Assembly (NCBI RefSeq): GCF_020497125.1
Contig: NC_059082.1
Span: 54,334,524 to 54,398,523, forward strand
DNA: 64,000 nucleotides
DNA from: Mauremys mutica
Taxonomy: Eukaryota > Chordata > Testudines > Geoemydidae
Direction: 5' to 3'
Part shown: in pieces, positions 11,301 through 19,308 of the stretch
Layout: each line of letters starts with the position of its first letter
Numbering within the stretch: position 1 is the stretch's first letter
Notes under the pieces: model-generated
What the model saw: only the letters and a program-made list of their open reading frames with translations
The model's database searches: none
Told to the model about the DNA's origin: nothing
Position numbers and translations under genes: made by a program

Positions 11301-12955
11301 TCCTTCTCCCGATTCAGGGTCCGTGGTAACGGCTGGGGAGGGTTGGTAGGGGATCTCAGTGAGGGTGAGGAAGAGATCCTGGCTGTCGGGGAAAGCGCCG
11401 TCGACTGCCTCGTCCTCCTCATCTTCCCCGTCCGCGAACATCTCCGAGGAACAGTCCGTCGACACTATCCCATCCTCAGAGTCCACGCACACTGGTGGGG
11501 CAGTGGTGGTAGACCCACCGAGAATGGCATGCAGTGCCTCGTAGAAGCGGCATGTCTGGGGCTAGGCTCCGGAGCATCCGTTTGCCGCTCTGAGTTTCTG
11601 GTAGCCTTGTCTCAGCTCCTTGACTTTCACGCGGCACTGCGTTGTATCCCGGCTGTATCCTCTGTCTCTCATGGCTTTGGAGACCTTCTCGAAGGTCTTT
11701 GCATTCCGTTTGCTGGAGCGCAGCTCCGAAAGCACAGACACATCGCCCCACACAGCAATCAGATCCGAGACTTCCCAGTCAGTCCATGCTGGGGACCTCT
11801 TTCTAGTCTGAGATTGCCTGGACTCCTCTGCTGGAGAGCTCTGCATCGTTGCCGGTGCTGCTGAGCTCGCCCCGATGAGCAACCAGGAAATGGGATTCAA
11901 ACTGTCCAGACAGGAAAAGGAATTCAAATTTTCCCGGGGCATTTCCTGTGTGGCTGGTCAGAGCATCCACGCTCCGACTGGCGTCCAGAGCATCAACAGA
12001 GTGTTGCACTGTGGGATAGCTCCCGGAACTACTAAGATCGATTAGCATCCACACCTAGCCTAATTCGACATAGCCATGTCGAATTTAGCGCTACTCCCCT
12101 TGTCGAGGTGGAGTACCGAAGTCGAACTAAGGAGCCCTCTATGTCAAATTAAATGGCTTCCTGGTGTGGACGGGTGCACGCTTAATTCGATTTAACGCTG
12201 CTAAATTCGATTTAAAGAGCTAGTGTGGACCAGCCCTTTGTCAGCGCGTTTTACCGCAGGCATTGTGCACAGCACTGTTACAGAGAGCCTAGAGAACCGT
12301 TATCTGTAAAAACCCACATCCTAGCGTGCCGTTCATGTACACACCCTGGTGTGCCATACACACACAGCCCAGCGCACTGTACACACAAACACACACCAGC
12401 AGGCTGTATACATACAGTACGCTATACATGTACACACACAGCCCAGCGCACTGTACACACAAACACACACCAGCAGGCTGTATACATACAGTACGCTATA
12501 CATGTACACACACAGCCCAGCGCACTGTACATACAAACACACACCAGCAGGCTGTACACGTACACACACAAAGCATGCTGTATATGTACACACACACAGC
12601 GCCCAACGCACTGTACCCCCCCACCGGCACTGTACACACACACACACACACACCCCAGGCGCTGTAACACCCCCCGGTACACACACAGGCCGCCCCTCAC
12701 CGGCGCTGCTGTCCAGCTCCACCGCCACCTGGCCGTGGCCGATCGCTCTGCGCGGGGCGGCCCCGGGCTCCCGGCCTCCGGCTCCGCACAGCCCCGGACG
12801 CGGCCCTGAAAGACACACACGAGTCAGCCCCGGGGCCCGGCCGGGGCCGGGGGCAGCGCATGCCGGGAACGGCCCCGGGCGGCTCCCCACGCGCGGGACC
12901 AGGCCGCACCTGAGCGGAGCAGCCGCCGGACCAGGCTCCCCACCACCGCCGCCAT
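2134..12955 (-). CDS. ECI1: ECI1, mitochondrial enoyl-CoA delta isomerase 1 (exons 1-6; last exon off window)
   Basis: The enzyme shifts 3-cis or 3-trans double bonds to 2-trans in enoyl-CoA, so that unsaturated fatty acids can enter beta-oxidation in the mitochondrial matrix. Six exons (12910-12955, 12701-12805, 5640-5767, 4872-5018, 2763-2884, 2134-2312) join in phase into a crotonase-fold protein of the ECI1 type. The start MAAVVGSLVRRLLRS is arginine-rich and lacks acidic residues, as expected of a mitochondrial presequence. Exon 4 carries FSAGLD and exon 5 PAGGC, both oxyanion-hole segments. The exon 5 end carries GLNETQLGI, whose Glu is the catalytic residue of the family. The C-terminal exon, about 55 codons in relatives, was not found in positions 1-2133 and should lie to the left. 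The gene is divergent from PTX4. Intron 2 is 6.9 kb and full of transposons; intron 1 is only 104 bp. Identification is secure. Confidence 0.95.
2565..2690 (+). repeat. dispersed old repeat, ATTGTAAGCTCT type
   Basis: The stretch runs from cattgtaagctctaaaaggc through tacagcacccagcgcaatgg to the accompanying date-like tail. It resembles the stretch at 56395-56490. Both look like copies of an old amniote interspersed repeat. I cannot name the family with certainty. Confidence 0.55.
2763..2884 (-). CDS. ECI1: ECI1 coding exon 5
   Basis: The exon encodes GSSPAGGCLMAMCCDYRIM up to GLNETQLGIVAPFW, including the second oxyanion-hole loop (PAGGC) and the catalytic Glu (GLNE). The acceptor follows tttctgcgccag and the donor is TTCTG|gtaatg. 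It ends two bases into the Trp codon completed by exon 6. Confidence 0.94.
2885..4871 (-). other. ECI1 intron 4
   Basis: About 2 kb of unique-looking AT-moderate DNA with a short CA run near 4722-4736. No exon, RNA gene or recognisable mobile element was seen. Its 5' splice site is GC rather than GT. Confidence 0.6.
4872..5018 (-). CDS. ECI1: ECI1 coding exon 4 (followed by a GC donor)
   Basis: The 49-codon exon begins GAPKIFSAGLDIMEMYGKS and ends TIAAIN. It carries the SAGLD oxyanion-hole strand. The only position that keeps the frame with exon 5 puts the donor at AAT|gcaagt, a GC rather than GT donor. The joined protein reads AIN-GSSPAGGC, as expected for the family. Confidence 0.9.
5640..5767 (-). 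CDS. ECI1: ECI1 coding exon 3
   Basis: The exon encodes VAVMKMENLPVNSLSLDF and on to GVILTS, the first beta strands of the crotonase fold. The acceptor is tggtgcag and the donor is TCA|gtacgt, ending in phase 0. The length of 128 bp fits 2 + 42 codons. Confidence 0.93.
6022..6145 (+). mobile_element. CR1 LINE 3'-end fragment
   Basis: It contains the CR1 3' sequence with aggaggtcagactagatgat and tggtcccttctgacctta, typical of sauropsid CR1 ends. It is heavily 5' truncated and lies in ECI1 intron 2. Confidence 0.75.
6816..8272. mobile_element. non-autonomous hAT element
   Basis: Ends are CAGGGGTCGACAACC and its inverted partner GGTTGCTGACCCCTG. Flanks gtatagat and acatagat match at 6 of 8 bases, consistent with an aged 8-bp target duplication. 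The inside is C-rich with short CCCTGACC/CACAC tracts and no transposase reading frame. The terminal 200 bp resemble the elements at 51915 and 56109. It lies in ECI1 intron 2. Confidence 0.8.
8923..9213 (+). pseudogene. Harbinger (HARBI1-like) transposase remnant, C-terminal part
   Basis: Across shifted frames the stretch reads like VDHGGRFTNINVGWPG, KVHDARVFRNSGLL, GSFFPDHKIMLG and then LILGDPAYPLMPWLV. These are the central and C-terminal blocks of a DDE_Tnp_4 transposase; the HD of KVHDARVF is one catalytic Asp. The N-terminal half with the DNA-binding domain and first Asp is missing, and at least one frameshift is present near 9098. It cannot encode an active enzyme. Confidence 0.8.
9997..10389 (-). 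CDS. Harbinger Myb-like protein, C-terminal exon (putative)
   Basis: An acceptor (ccctcacag) precedes a basic segment RRRKKKTRDEMFAELM and an Arg/Gln/Glu-rich helical stretch ending in a proline-rich tail. The basic KKKTRDEMF block is typical of the second exon of reptile Harbinger Myb-like proteins. The phase left by the donor at 11293 (one base) does not fit the frame entered here (phase 0), so either a further exon exists or the gene is decayed. It is transcribed towards the transposase fragment. Confidence 0.55.
   Translation of the reverse strand: MMAQTRRRKKKTRDEMFAELMGCSRAEADQQSQWRENLTQQHCSLCEREDRWRQEDQQATQTLLGLMREQTDTLRRLVDVLQDRRQEDRAPLHCICNPPPPQTPIPPSSKITRRRVTRGRENCHCTTGQC
10906..11202 (+). 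CDS. uncharacterised terminal exon inside the Harbinger element, opposite to the Myb-like gene
   Basis: I do not recognise this protein. After a good acceptor (ctaatttcatgcag) an open frame of 98 codons begins ECAREITLRRVS, contains NPGAYSAMLVRAMVPEF and WHGKVCYLGAHDKLALPRNL, and ends DLLFS-stop. Two overlapping AATAAA signals follow at 11260-11269. The composition is protein-like (mixed hydrophobic and charged, LxxRLSDYLQ helix) rather than repeat-like. It lies wholly in the intron of the minus-strand Myb-like gene. Upstream plus-strand exons were not identified with confidence. It could be a third Harbinger gene or a relic of a gene carried by the element. Confidence 0.45.
   Translation, partial: ECAREITLRRVSRAERARMLEESHHNPGAYSAMLVRAMVPEFQLIAWHGKVCYLGAHDKLALPRNLLHRLSDYLQESFLEISYEDKSSIPLYVDLLFS
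11295..11846 (-). pseudogene. Harbinger Myb/SANT-like DNA-binding protein, main exon with one stop
   Basis: A frame starting at ATG 11846 encodes MQSSPAEESRQSQTRKRSPA, then a trihelix/Myb_DNA-bind_4 domain with DLIAVWGD, NAKTFEKVSKAMRDRGYSRD and TQCRVKVKELRQGYQKL. In Harbinger transposons such a protein accompanies the transposase and helps it bind the ends or enter the nucleus. One in-frame TAG (11562-11564) interrupts it just before PQTCRFYEALHAILGG. The frame then runs on through an acidic region to a good donor (gtaagtgc at 11293). Only the single stop prevents an open exon of about 184 codons. Confidence 0.75.
12325..12660. repeat. minisatellite, 74-bp unit
   Basis: The motif around GCCCAGCGCACTGTACACAC recurs at 12367, 12441 and 12515, a period of exactly 74 bp, followed by shorter CA-rich degenerate units to about 12660. 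Long frames across it are low-complexity by-products. It lies in ECI1 intron 2 just downstream of exon 2. Confidence 0.9.
12701..12805 (-). CDS. ECI1: ECI1 coding exon 2
   Basis: The acceptor follows ctttcag and the donor is GCCG|gtgagg. At 105 bp it reads as 2 + 34 codons + 1 and ends in QVAVELDSSAG, which continues directly into exon 3 (VAVMK). The sequence is GC-rich and poorly conserved in its first half, as expected for the end of a presequence. Confidence 0.85.
12910..12955 (-). CDS. ECI1: ECI1 coding exon 1
   Basis: ATG at 12955 sits in the context AAGATGGCGGC. Fifteen codons plus one base encode the arginine-rich mitochondrial presequence. The donor is CAG|gtgcgg. The single leftover G combines with GG from exon 2 to give glycine. 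The exon lies in a CpG-rich block. Confidence 0.9.
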
Positions 12956-13020
12956 CTTCCGTCTGCCGGCCCGCTACAGCGCCGCCTAGCGCCGGGGCGG
13001 GGCGGAGCCGGGGCTGGGCG
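12956..13020 (-). promoter_or_regulatory. ECI1 core promoter region
   Basis: Read on the minus strand, the 65 bp upstream of the ATG are very GC- and CpG-rich, with overlapping GC boxes (cgccccgcccc). They run into GGAAGATGGCGGC, which matches the YY1 site placed over the start codon of many CpG-island promoters. There is no TATA box. Assignment is by motif and position. Confidence 0.6.
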
Positions 13021-13039
13021 AACTGACGCGCCTAGAGAC

Positions 13040-13865
13040 ATTGACTGACGCCCAGACGCTGACACACACCCAGACACTGACACACCTAGAGAGACTGACA
13101 CCCCCCCACACACTGACACACACCCAGACACTGACACACCTAGAGAGACTGACACACACCCCCAGACACTGACACACACCCAGACACTGACACACCTAGA
13201 GAGACTGACACACCCCCAGATGCTGACACACACCCAGACACTGACTGACACCTTGACATCCACCCACCCACCCAGACACTGAGTGACACCCAGACACACC
13301 CAGAGTTAGTGACACACCCAGAAACATTGACACCCAGAGACAGTGACTGACACCTAGACACTGACACCCACAGATACTGGCACCCAGCGATAAACAGAGG
13401 CACTGATACATACAGAAGTATTAGCACACATATACTAACACATACTGACACACAGAGACACTGACATACAGACATTGACACACACACACAGAGACACATT
13501 CACATGTGCAGACACACACTCTGTTGACACACACACATGCACCACCTCATATACACACCATCTCACACACACTGACACACTCACATGTGCACAGACACAC
13601 ATGCACTCCATTGACACACAAGTGCACAGTCACATACAGTCACTCCATTGACACACATGCACCTGCACAGACACACTCACATCTGCACAGACTCTCTCAC
13701 ACTCACAGTGACACACACACTCACAGACACACATACACATATTCCATTGACACACACTCATATGTGCACAGACACCCTTCATAGGCACACACGCGTGCAC
13801 AGGCTCACACACACATCCACAGACACCCACACTGACACACACACTCCATTGACACACACACGGAG
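13040..13865. repeat. CTGACACAC-rich minisatellite and microsatellite tract
   Basis: Units with CACACCTAGAGAGACTGACAC recur at about 13083, 13137 and 13193 (period 54-56 bp). Beyond 13320 the tract degrades into shorter CTGACACAC/CATTGACACAC units. It begins about 20 bp upstream of the ECI1 CpG block. Confidence 0.9.
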
Positions 13866-13870
13866 CCATG

Positions 13871-15228
13871 TGGAGCAGGGGGTGGGTGGGTGGACCTGGC
13901 TGCAAGGCGCAGTGTGTCCCTCACCTGTGTGTGGAGCCCCACCTGCTCCATCATCTATCAGCTGGCTGCAGCACAGGGATAGGGCAACTGGCCATGTGGG
14001 TGAACCAGCAGGCACTGGTGTCCAGGCTTAGTGAGTGGGGTGGTGGGAGCCTCTCTGGGTGGGGTGGGCAGGCAATGGGGGAGGAGGGAAGTTGGGGGAT
14101 CTGGGCCCACCAGGTAAGCGGAGCTGCCAAGCACCTCTTGGCTGGGCCACCTGATCAGAGCCTGGCTGGGAGGGGTGACAGATCCAAGCCCGGCTCCCTG
14201 CCCTGGGAAGGGGGAGGGGCCCACAGGGAGGCATTGACTGATAGGCTGGCGGCGTCCCAGGCCTGCACCACCCACCCTGTCACCATAACAGGGAGTGACA
14301 CTGCCCCCCACCTCGAGTGTGAGGCTGTAGTTACCCCCCTCAATATCACCCAAATACACCAGCCGACACCCCCCAATACTCCCTCCCAGTGCACACACAC
14401 CCCTCTAGCAACCCCAAATACCCTCCTCCCAGTACATACACACCCCTCCCGCACCCCTCAAATACACCTCCAACACCCCACAACTCTACCTTACCAGCAG
14501 TGTCCTCTTTTGGGGAACTTGAATTATAGTAACCCTAAACTGAGGGTGGGGAGCATCAGAGTGTTAGGGGAGGGAAACTGAGTGGGGGTTATATACCTAC
14601 AATAATTTTATTTGACAAAACCAAAGTTCATACTCTTTGTAAACTCAAAACAAATCCAAAACTTAAAGCAGTTGTCCAAAAGTGTTTTAATGCCAATATT
14701 AGCATCTATTTGACATTTTATTTATGTACTTTCTCAACGTCTCTAATGTAATTTATGACATCTTTCTTAGGGGTTATTTTTAGCTTACACAGTGGCTTGA
14801 TTTTATTTTTCATTTAATGCACTCAAAATATAAGCAATAGGCCCTTGGTATGTTACACAGCATTGGATGTGTTTGTTGAACAGGGCATTTGCGATGTGAA
14901 AAATGTTTCTCTGGAGTCTTGACCTTTGACCCTTGACCAAGCTATTTGGACCCTGACAAAAATTGACTACCCCTGTCCATCTGGATCTCTGAATCATCCT
15001 TCCAAAGAACAAGAGAGACCCTATTCCCTCCCAAGATCACGCTGGAAAGGGACCTTATACACAGATGTCCCTCTTCCCCAAATTCCTGGCTAGCTCTGGT
15101 AGTTCGTTTGGACTACATATCCCAGAATCCTATTGCTCTAAACTGAAATCAGCCTCGGATTATGGCCTTGTCTATACTGAAAAATTAGATCAAGCAAGCT
15201 ACTTCGCTCAGGGGCTGAAGCATTTACG
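13871..15228. other. no gene or repeat recognised
   Basis: Between the minisatellite and the next transposon I see GT/AC-poor unique DNA: G-rich to about 14250, a CCCC-ACACAC tract at 14380-14480, then AT-rich DNA. Open frames here have no family resemblance. Confidence 0.5.
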
Positions 15229-15236
15229 CTTGTGAG

Positions 15237-15938
15237 CAGGGTTGTTCCTAGCCATTTTGGTGCCCTATGCAGCCCCCCTATTGGGGGGCTGTGTGGGGCC
15301 CCAGGCCTCCACGGGGGGAGGGGGCTGGCCCCAGGCCTCCGTGGCGGGGCAGGAGCAGGCTCGGGGGGAAGGGGAGAAACTGCTCCCCAGCACGAGCCAG
15401 CAGAGCAGAGGGGGTTGGGGCTGGGTCACTCCACTTCCTGCCGCCCGGTGAGTGCAGAGGCGTGGTTTCCCCCTGTCCCCCAAGCCTGAGGACTGCAATT
15501 GGTGCAGCAGCGGGTAAGTGCAGAAACCTGGCCCCAGCCCGCTCCGCTCTGCTCCCCTGGCTCCCAGCCTTGGGACTGGGGGGCAAGGGGGAACCGCCCC
15601 CCAGCACTCACTGGTGGCGCAGCTGGGAGCCAGGGCGCAGAGCGGACTGGGGCCGTGCTGGTGAGTGCAGGCCCGAACCCTGCCACAGTCCTCAGGGAAG
15701 TGGGGGTGGGGCAGAGCAGGGGCAGGAGGTGGAGGGGGCTGGGGCAAAGCAGGGGCAGGGGCTTTGGGGAAATGATGGAGTGGGGGCGGGGCTGGAGCAG
15801 GGGCAGGGGCCATGAGGAAGAGGCGGAGCAGAGGCTGGAGCAGCACGCAGCTGCGTAGGGCACCAGGAAATTTGATGCCCCAAATTTCCTGGTGCCCTAC
15901 GCAGCTGCATACTTTGTGTATAGGTAGGCACGGCTCTG
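15237..15938. mobile_element. hAT-type MITE with perfect 8-bp target duplication
   Basis: The element begins CAGGGTTGTTCCTAG and ends GTAGGCACGGCTCTG. It is flanked by cttgtgag at 15229-15236 and 15939-15946, a perfect 8-bp duplication as made by hAT transposases. The inside is GC-rich and non-coding. At 15847-15908 it contains a perfect 27-bp inverted repeat with an 8-base loop. Confidence 0.88.
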
Positions 15939-16303
15939 CTTGTGAGTGCTGAAGTTCGGTTGACCTAACCCGCAGCATAGACAGAGTCAGGTCAATGGAA
16001 GAATTCTTCCATTGGTAGGCGGTGGTGTTGGAAGTGTAATTTCCTCCTTTTTAATCAGCCGTGTTTTATGCGGTTTTGTTTTAGCACCTTGAAAATATGC
16101 GTTGGTTCTGTGCTGTCACTGCCCACTTAGTAAGAACGGCATGGGACTGCAAAAATAAACACACACACACAAAATACTCTGGCAAACTAAAGCATTGATT
16201 TGGCTTCTTGGTGTTGTACTGTCACTGCATTCCTTGTAGAAAGGTGTAGGATGGGGCAGCAAGAAGGAAGGGACCAGCATGCGCATGATCTGTTGATTAC
16301 ACT

Positions 16304-16752
16304 CAGAGGTGGAGTAGGGGTTTGTGGGGCCCTGGTCCAGAGCAAGTGGGGGCCTCACCCCACCACTTACGCATGCAGTCCCCCCCGCCTCCCTCGGCAC
16401 TCATGCTGGGAGCGGGGTCAGGGCGTGGGAGCTTGCCCTGCCCCGCCCTCCCGGCGCTCCTGTCGGGGCATGGAGGCTTCCCCAGCTTCCCAGCAGGAGG
16501 ACTTGGTGAGTGGGGGAAGCCCCGCGCCCCAACATTACTCCCCGGTAGGGTGGGGGGAAGGGGAAAGACCCCGCACCCCGCTTCCCAGGAGGAGTGCTGG
16601 GCAGGCAGAGAGGGGCAAGCCCCGCAGCCTGACCCCACTCTCTGGCAGGCAGAGTGGGTTGGGGCACAGGGGAGCCCATTTTTCCAGGGGGCCCCAATTG
16701 GCCAGGGCCCCTGAGCACGGGTCCCATTGGCCCAGTGGCTTATCCACCACTG
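16304..16752. mobile_element. hAT-type MITE with perfect 8-bp target duplication
   Basis: Ends CAGAGGTGGAGTAGG and GGCTTATCCACCACTG are inexact inverted repeats (CAGTGGTGGA class). Flanks attacact at 16296-16303 and 16753-16760 are identical. The inside is GC-rich with no transposase. It is distinct from the element at 15237. Confidence 0.88.
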
Positions 16753-17201
16753 ATTACACTGGAAAACAATTGCTTTTATGTTTTGCACATGCAGTCTCGT
16801 TTTCTCTCTCACCCAGAGACTCTGACAAGGAAACGCCTGCAAATGAGATGGCAGCTGAAGGCCCTTTGATCCCCCAGGCATGATGGGACTGGGATCACAG
16901 GCTGAAAAAGGGCAGGCCAAGGATCACAGGCTCTATGATGTCTGGCTTTGCCAGCCCTTGGAGAAAAGAACCCTTGGAACTTGTGTAATGAGCCAATCAG
17001 ATGGCTCTGGGAGTCAGCTGCAAAGGAGAGGCAGCTGGCTGGACCTATTCCAGGTCTCCCTAAGGAGAAGGGATCAGAGGTCCTCCTGCACAGCAAAACA
17101 GACAGACATACTTTGTAGGTGTGTCTATGCTGCAAACAGGTATGACTGCGGCCTGGGTAGACATGCCGGTGCTAGTATGGCTAAAAACAGCCATGTAGAT
17201 A

Positions 17202-18341
17202 CAATAATTCCTCGCTTAATGTTGTAGTTATGTTCCTGAAAAATGCTACTTTAAGCAAAATGATGTTAAGCGAATCCAATTTCCCCAAAAGAATTAATGT
17301 AAATATGGCAGGTTAGGTTCCAGCGACATTTTTTTCGCCAAACAAAAGACTATGTACACACATATACACAGTATACGTTTTAAACAAACAGTTTAATATT
17401 GTACACAGCAATGATGATTGTGAAGCTTGGTTGAGGTGGTGGAGTCAGAGGATGGGATACTTCCCAGGGAATGCCTTACTGCTAAATGATGAACTAGCAC
17501 TCGGCTGAGCCCTCAAGGGTTAACACGTTGTTGTTAATGTAGCCTCACACTTTACAAGGCAGCACAAATGGAGGGAGGAGACACAGCATGGCAGTGGCTG
17601 CAAATATTGGAAACTGAAAGGGGTGATGAACCCACACTATCCCACTGGAGCGTACCACTCCCTCCACTTTCCAAAGTGCAGGGGACAGGAGGTGCATGTG
17701 TGTGTGTGTGAGAGTGAGACAGAGAGACACACCGTGTGTGTGTGTCAGACAGACAGACAGACAGAGACACACGTGTGTGTGTGAGAGGGAGACATGCATT
17801 GCCTCTTTAAGTACACTGGCCCTACTTTAAGTACACTGCCTTTTTAAGTAGATCAGCAAGTTGAGACAGCATCTGCTGCCAGCAAGCTCCCTCTGTCCTG
17901 AGCCCTGTCTCTCCCCACACCTGCTCTGTGGAGATGAGGTATGGGAGCTGGGGGAGGAGGACACCCTGACATTAGCATTCCTCTTCCCCTCAGCACAGTA
18001 AGCAGGAGGCTCCGGGGAGCAGCTCCAAGGCAGAGGGCAGGAGCAACACATGGCAGTGGGGGGAGGGACACCTGAACTGCTGGCAATTGATAGCTTGCTG
18101 GGCGGCTGCCACACAGGGAACTTAGGGGAGCTGATAGGGGGGCTGCCAGCCCACCCTGGTGCCAAGCCCCCACCAGCCAGCTCCAATGAGCTGCTCTTTC
18201 TGCAAGCAGTGGACAAAGAAGGCAGCTGCCAAACAAAGTTATATGAGAGCATTGCGCAACTTTAAACAAGCATGTTCTCTAATTGATCAACATAACAATG
18301 AAACAACATTAAATGGGACGACGTTAAATGAGGAGTTACTG
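17202..18341. mobile_element. Tc1/mariner Tigger-like non-autonomous element
   Basis: Ends CAATAATTCCTCGCTTAATG and the inverted TTAAATGAGGAGTTACTG are flanked by TA on both sides (17200-17201, 18342-18343). The interior includes purine/pyrimidine TG and CAGA tracts at 17690-17790 and no intact transposase. TA duplication and end sequence fit the Tigger/pogo group. Confidence 0.82.
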
Positions 18342-18648
18342 TACAGGGGCCTGGGCTTCACTGTGTGCTGTGTAAACACGCTGGGGAGGGGACCCTGAGT
18401 ACATACTCACAATGCTCGCTGGTTTTAGCTGCGCTAAGGTGGGTGGAGCTGGCATGGGCATGTCTACCCAAGCTGCAGGCTGAGGAGCAATTGCAGTGTC
18501 ATCGTGCCCTGTGAGAGAAGGCTGCAGGACGAGTGGGCGAAGCAGAGCTAGGAGGGCCTCACCCAAGCACACTGAATTCCCCTGCCCATGAAGAGGAGTC
18601 TCTGCCCCCGAGCCATGTCCCGGCCAGGGAAGAGAGAAGCCACAACCT

Positions 18649-19288
18649 TGTTGCCAGCACAGAATGCCCGATGTAGCAACAGTGGTTCGTCGCCCGGTGT
18701 GCTTCGCTCCAATAAACACACCAAGGTGGAGAAGCAGACAAAGTTTATTTGAGATCTCAAAGCGGTGCAAGGAGACAGAGGCATCTCAAATCAAGCACAC
18801 CGCTACAAGCAGCTTTTTCTCTCTTTATACATAACTTCAGCTAAGCATTCCTATTACCCCCCCCGCCACTACTCCCCCCTCTACTCCCCCTCCCTCCTAT
18901 TTCCCATATAGCAGATACATTATGCAGTGGCAATTACATTAAGCAGGTTAAATCATACTTGGCAGCAAACAATTCATCTCGTTAGTGACTTTTTCTTGAA
19001 CTGTTATCTTGTCTTACTCTCTTTGATTTGTTATCCTGCCCCCCTTAGCCAGGTGCAAGCAGGCCTTATTATTACCTCCTGGTACCAGTGTTACACTGAT
19101 AACTAGCTGTTACACATTCCATTCTCGGTTGCTGGCCTGTAAGGTCGATTAGAGTTTAAACATGGAGGCGCTCTGGGCAAGCATAAAATAACTTTGGATC
19201 TGTTCAGGCCTGGTACAGAAAGGCTTCATTGGCACTATGGTTTTCCACCCTCCTGAGTTACCTAGGGCCATGCCTAATGCCACCAACA
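18649..19288 (-). repeat. provirus 3' LTR
   Basis: Near-identical to 26193-26834. On the minus strand it shows TATAAA (18829-18824) and, about 75 bp downstream, AATAAA (18749-18744), which define a short R region. A purine tract (read AAAGGAGGGAAT) abuts its 5' edge at 19289-19300. Confidence 0.93.
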
Positions 19289-19302
19289 ATTCCCTCCTTT
19301 GA
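19289..19302 (-). promoter_or_regulatory. polypurine tract of the provirus
   Basis: Minus-strand reading gives CAAAGGAGGGAAT immediately before the 3' LTR, the usual position of the plus-strand DNA primer. Confidence 0.8.
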
Positions 19303-19308
19303 GAATAC

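Larger units (their letters stand above)
8452..12236. mobile_element. PIF/Harbinger DNA transposon (degenerate, 3.8 kb)
   Basis: The element sits between inexact inverted ends GGGTACGTCTACACTA and TAGTGTGGACCAGCCC (12 of 16 match), with AATTCGA-rich subterminal DNA on both sides. It carries a broken HARBI1-type transposase fragment on the plus strand, a Myb/SANT-like gene on the minus strand, and a further spliced-looking exon on the plus strand. No clean 3-bp target duplication was found. It lies within ECI1 intron 2. Confidence 0.8.

Noticed and set aside
12225..13499. Long open frames (up to about 225 codons) rich in Thr/His or Cys/Val
   Set aside because: They run through tandem CA-rich repeats in both strands; low complexity and no family resemblance.
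12325..13865. CRISPR-like array of direct repeats
   Set aside because: Repeats are contiguous without unique spacers and lie in a vertebrate intron and promoter flank; they are minisatellites.
13868..14581. 237-codon plus-strand frame
   Set aside because: No domain, no splice or promoter context, overlapping frames on both strands of similar length.
15265..15978. 237-codon minus-strand frame, proline and alanine rich
   Set aside because: It spans the GC-rich interior and both edges of a hAT MITE and runs through a perfect hairpin; composition artefact.
18712..18717. AATAAA on the plus strand of the LTR as poly(A) signal
   Set aside because: The provirus reads on the minus strand; the usable AATAAA is the complement at 18744-18749.
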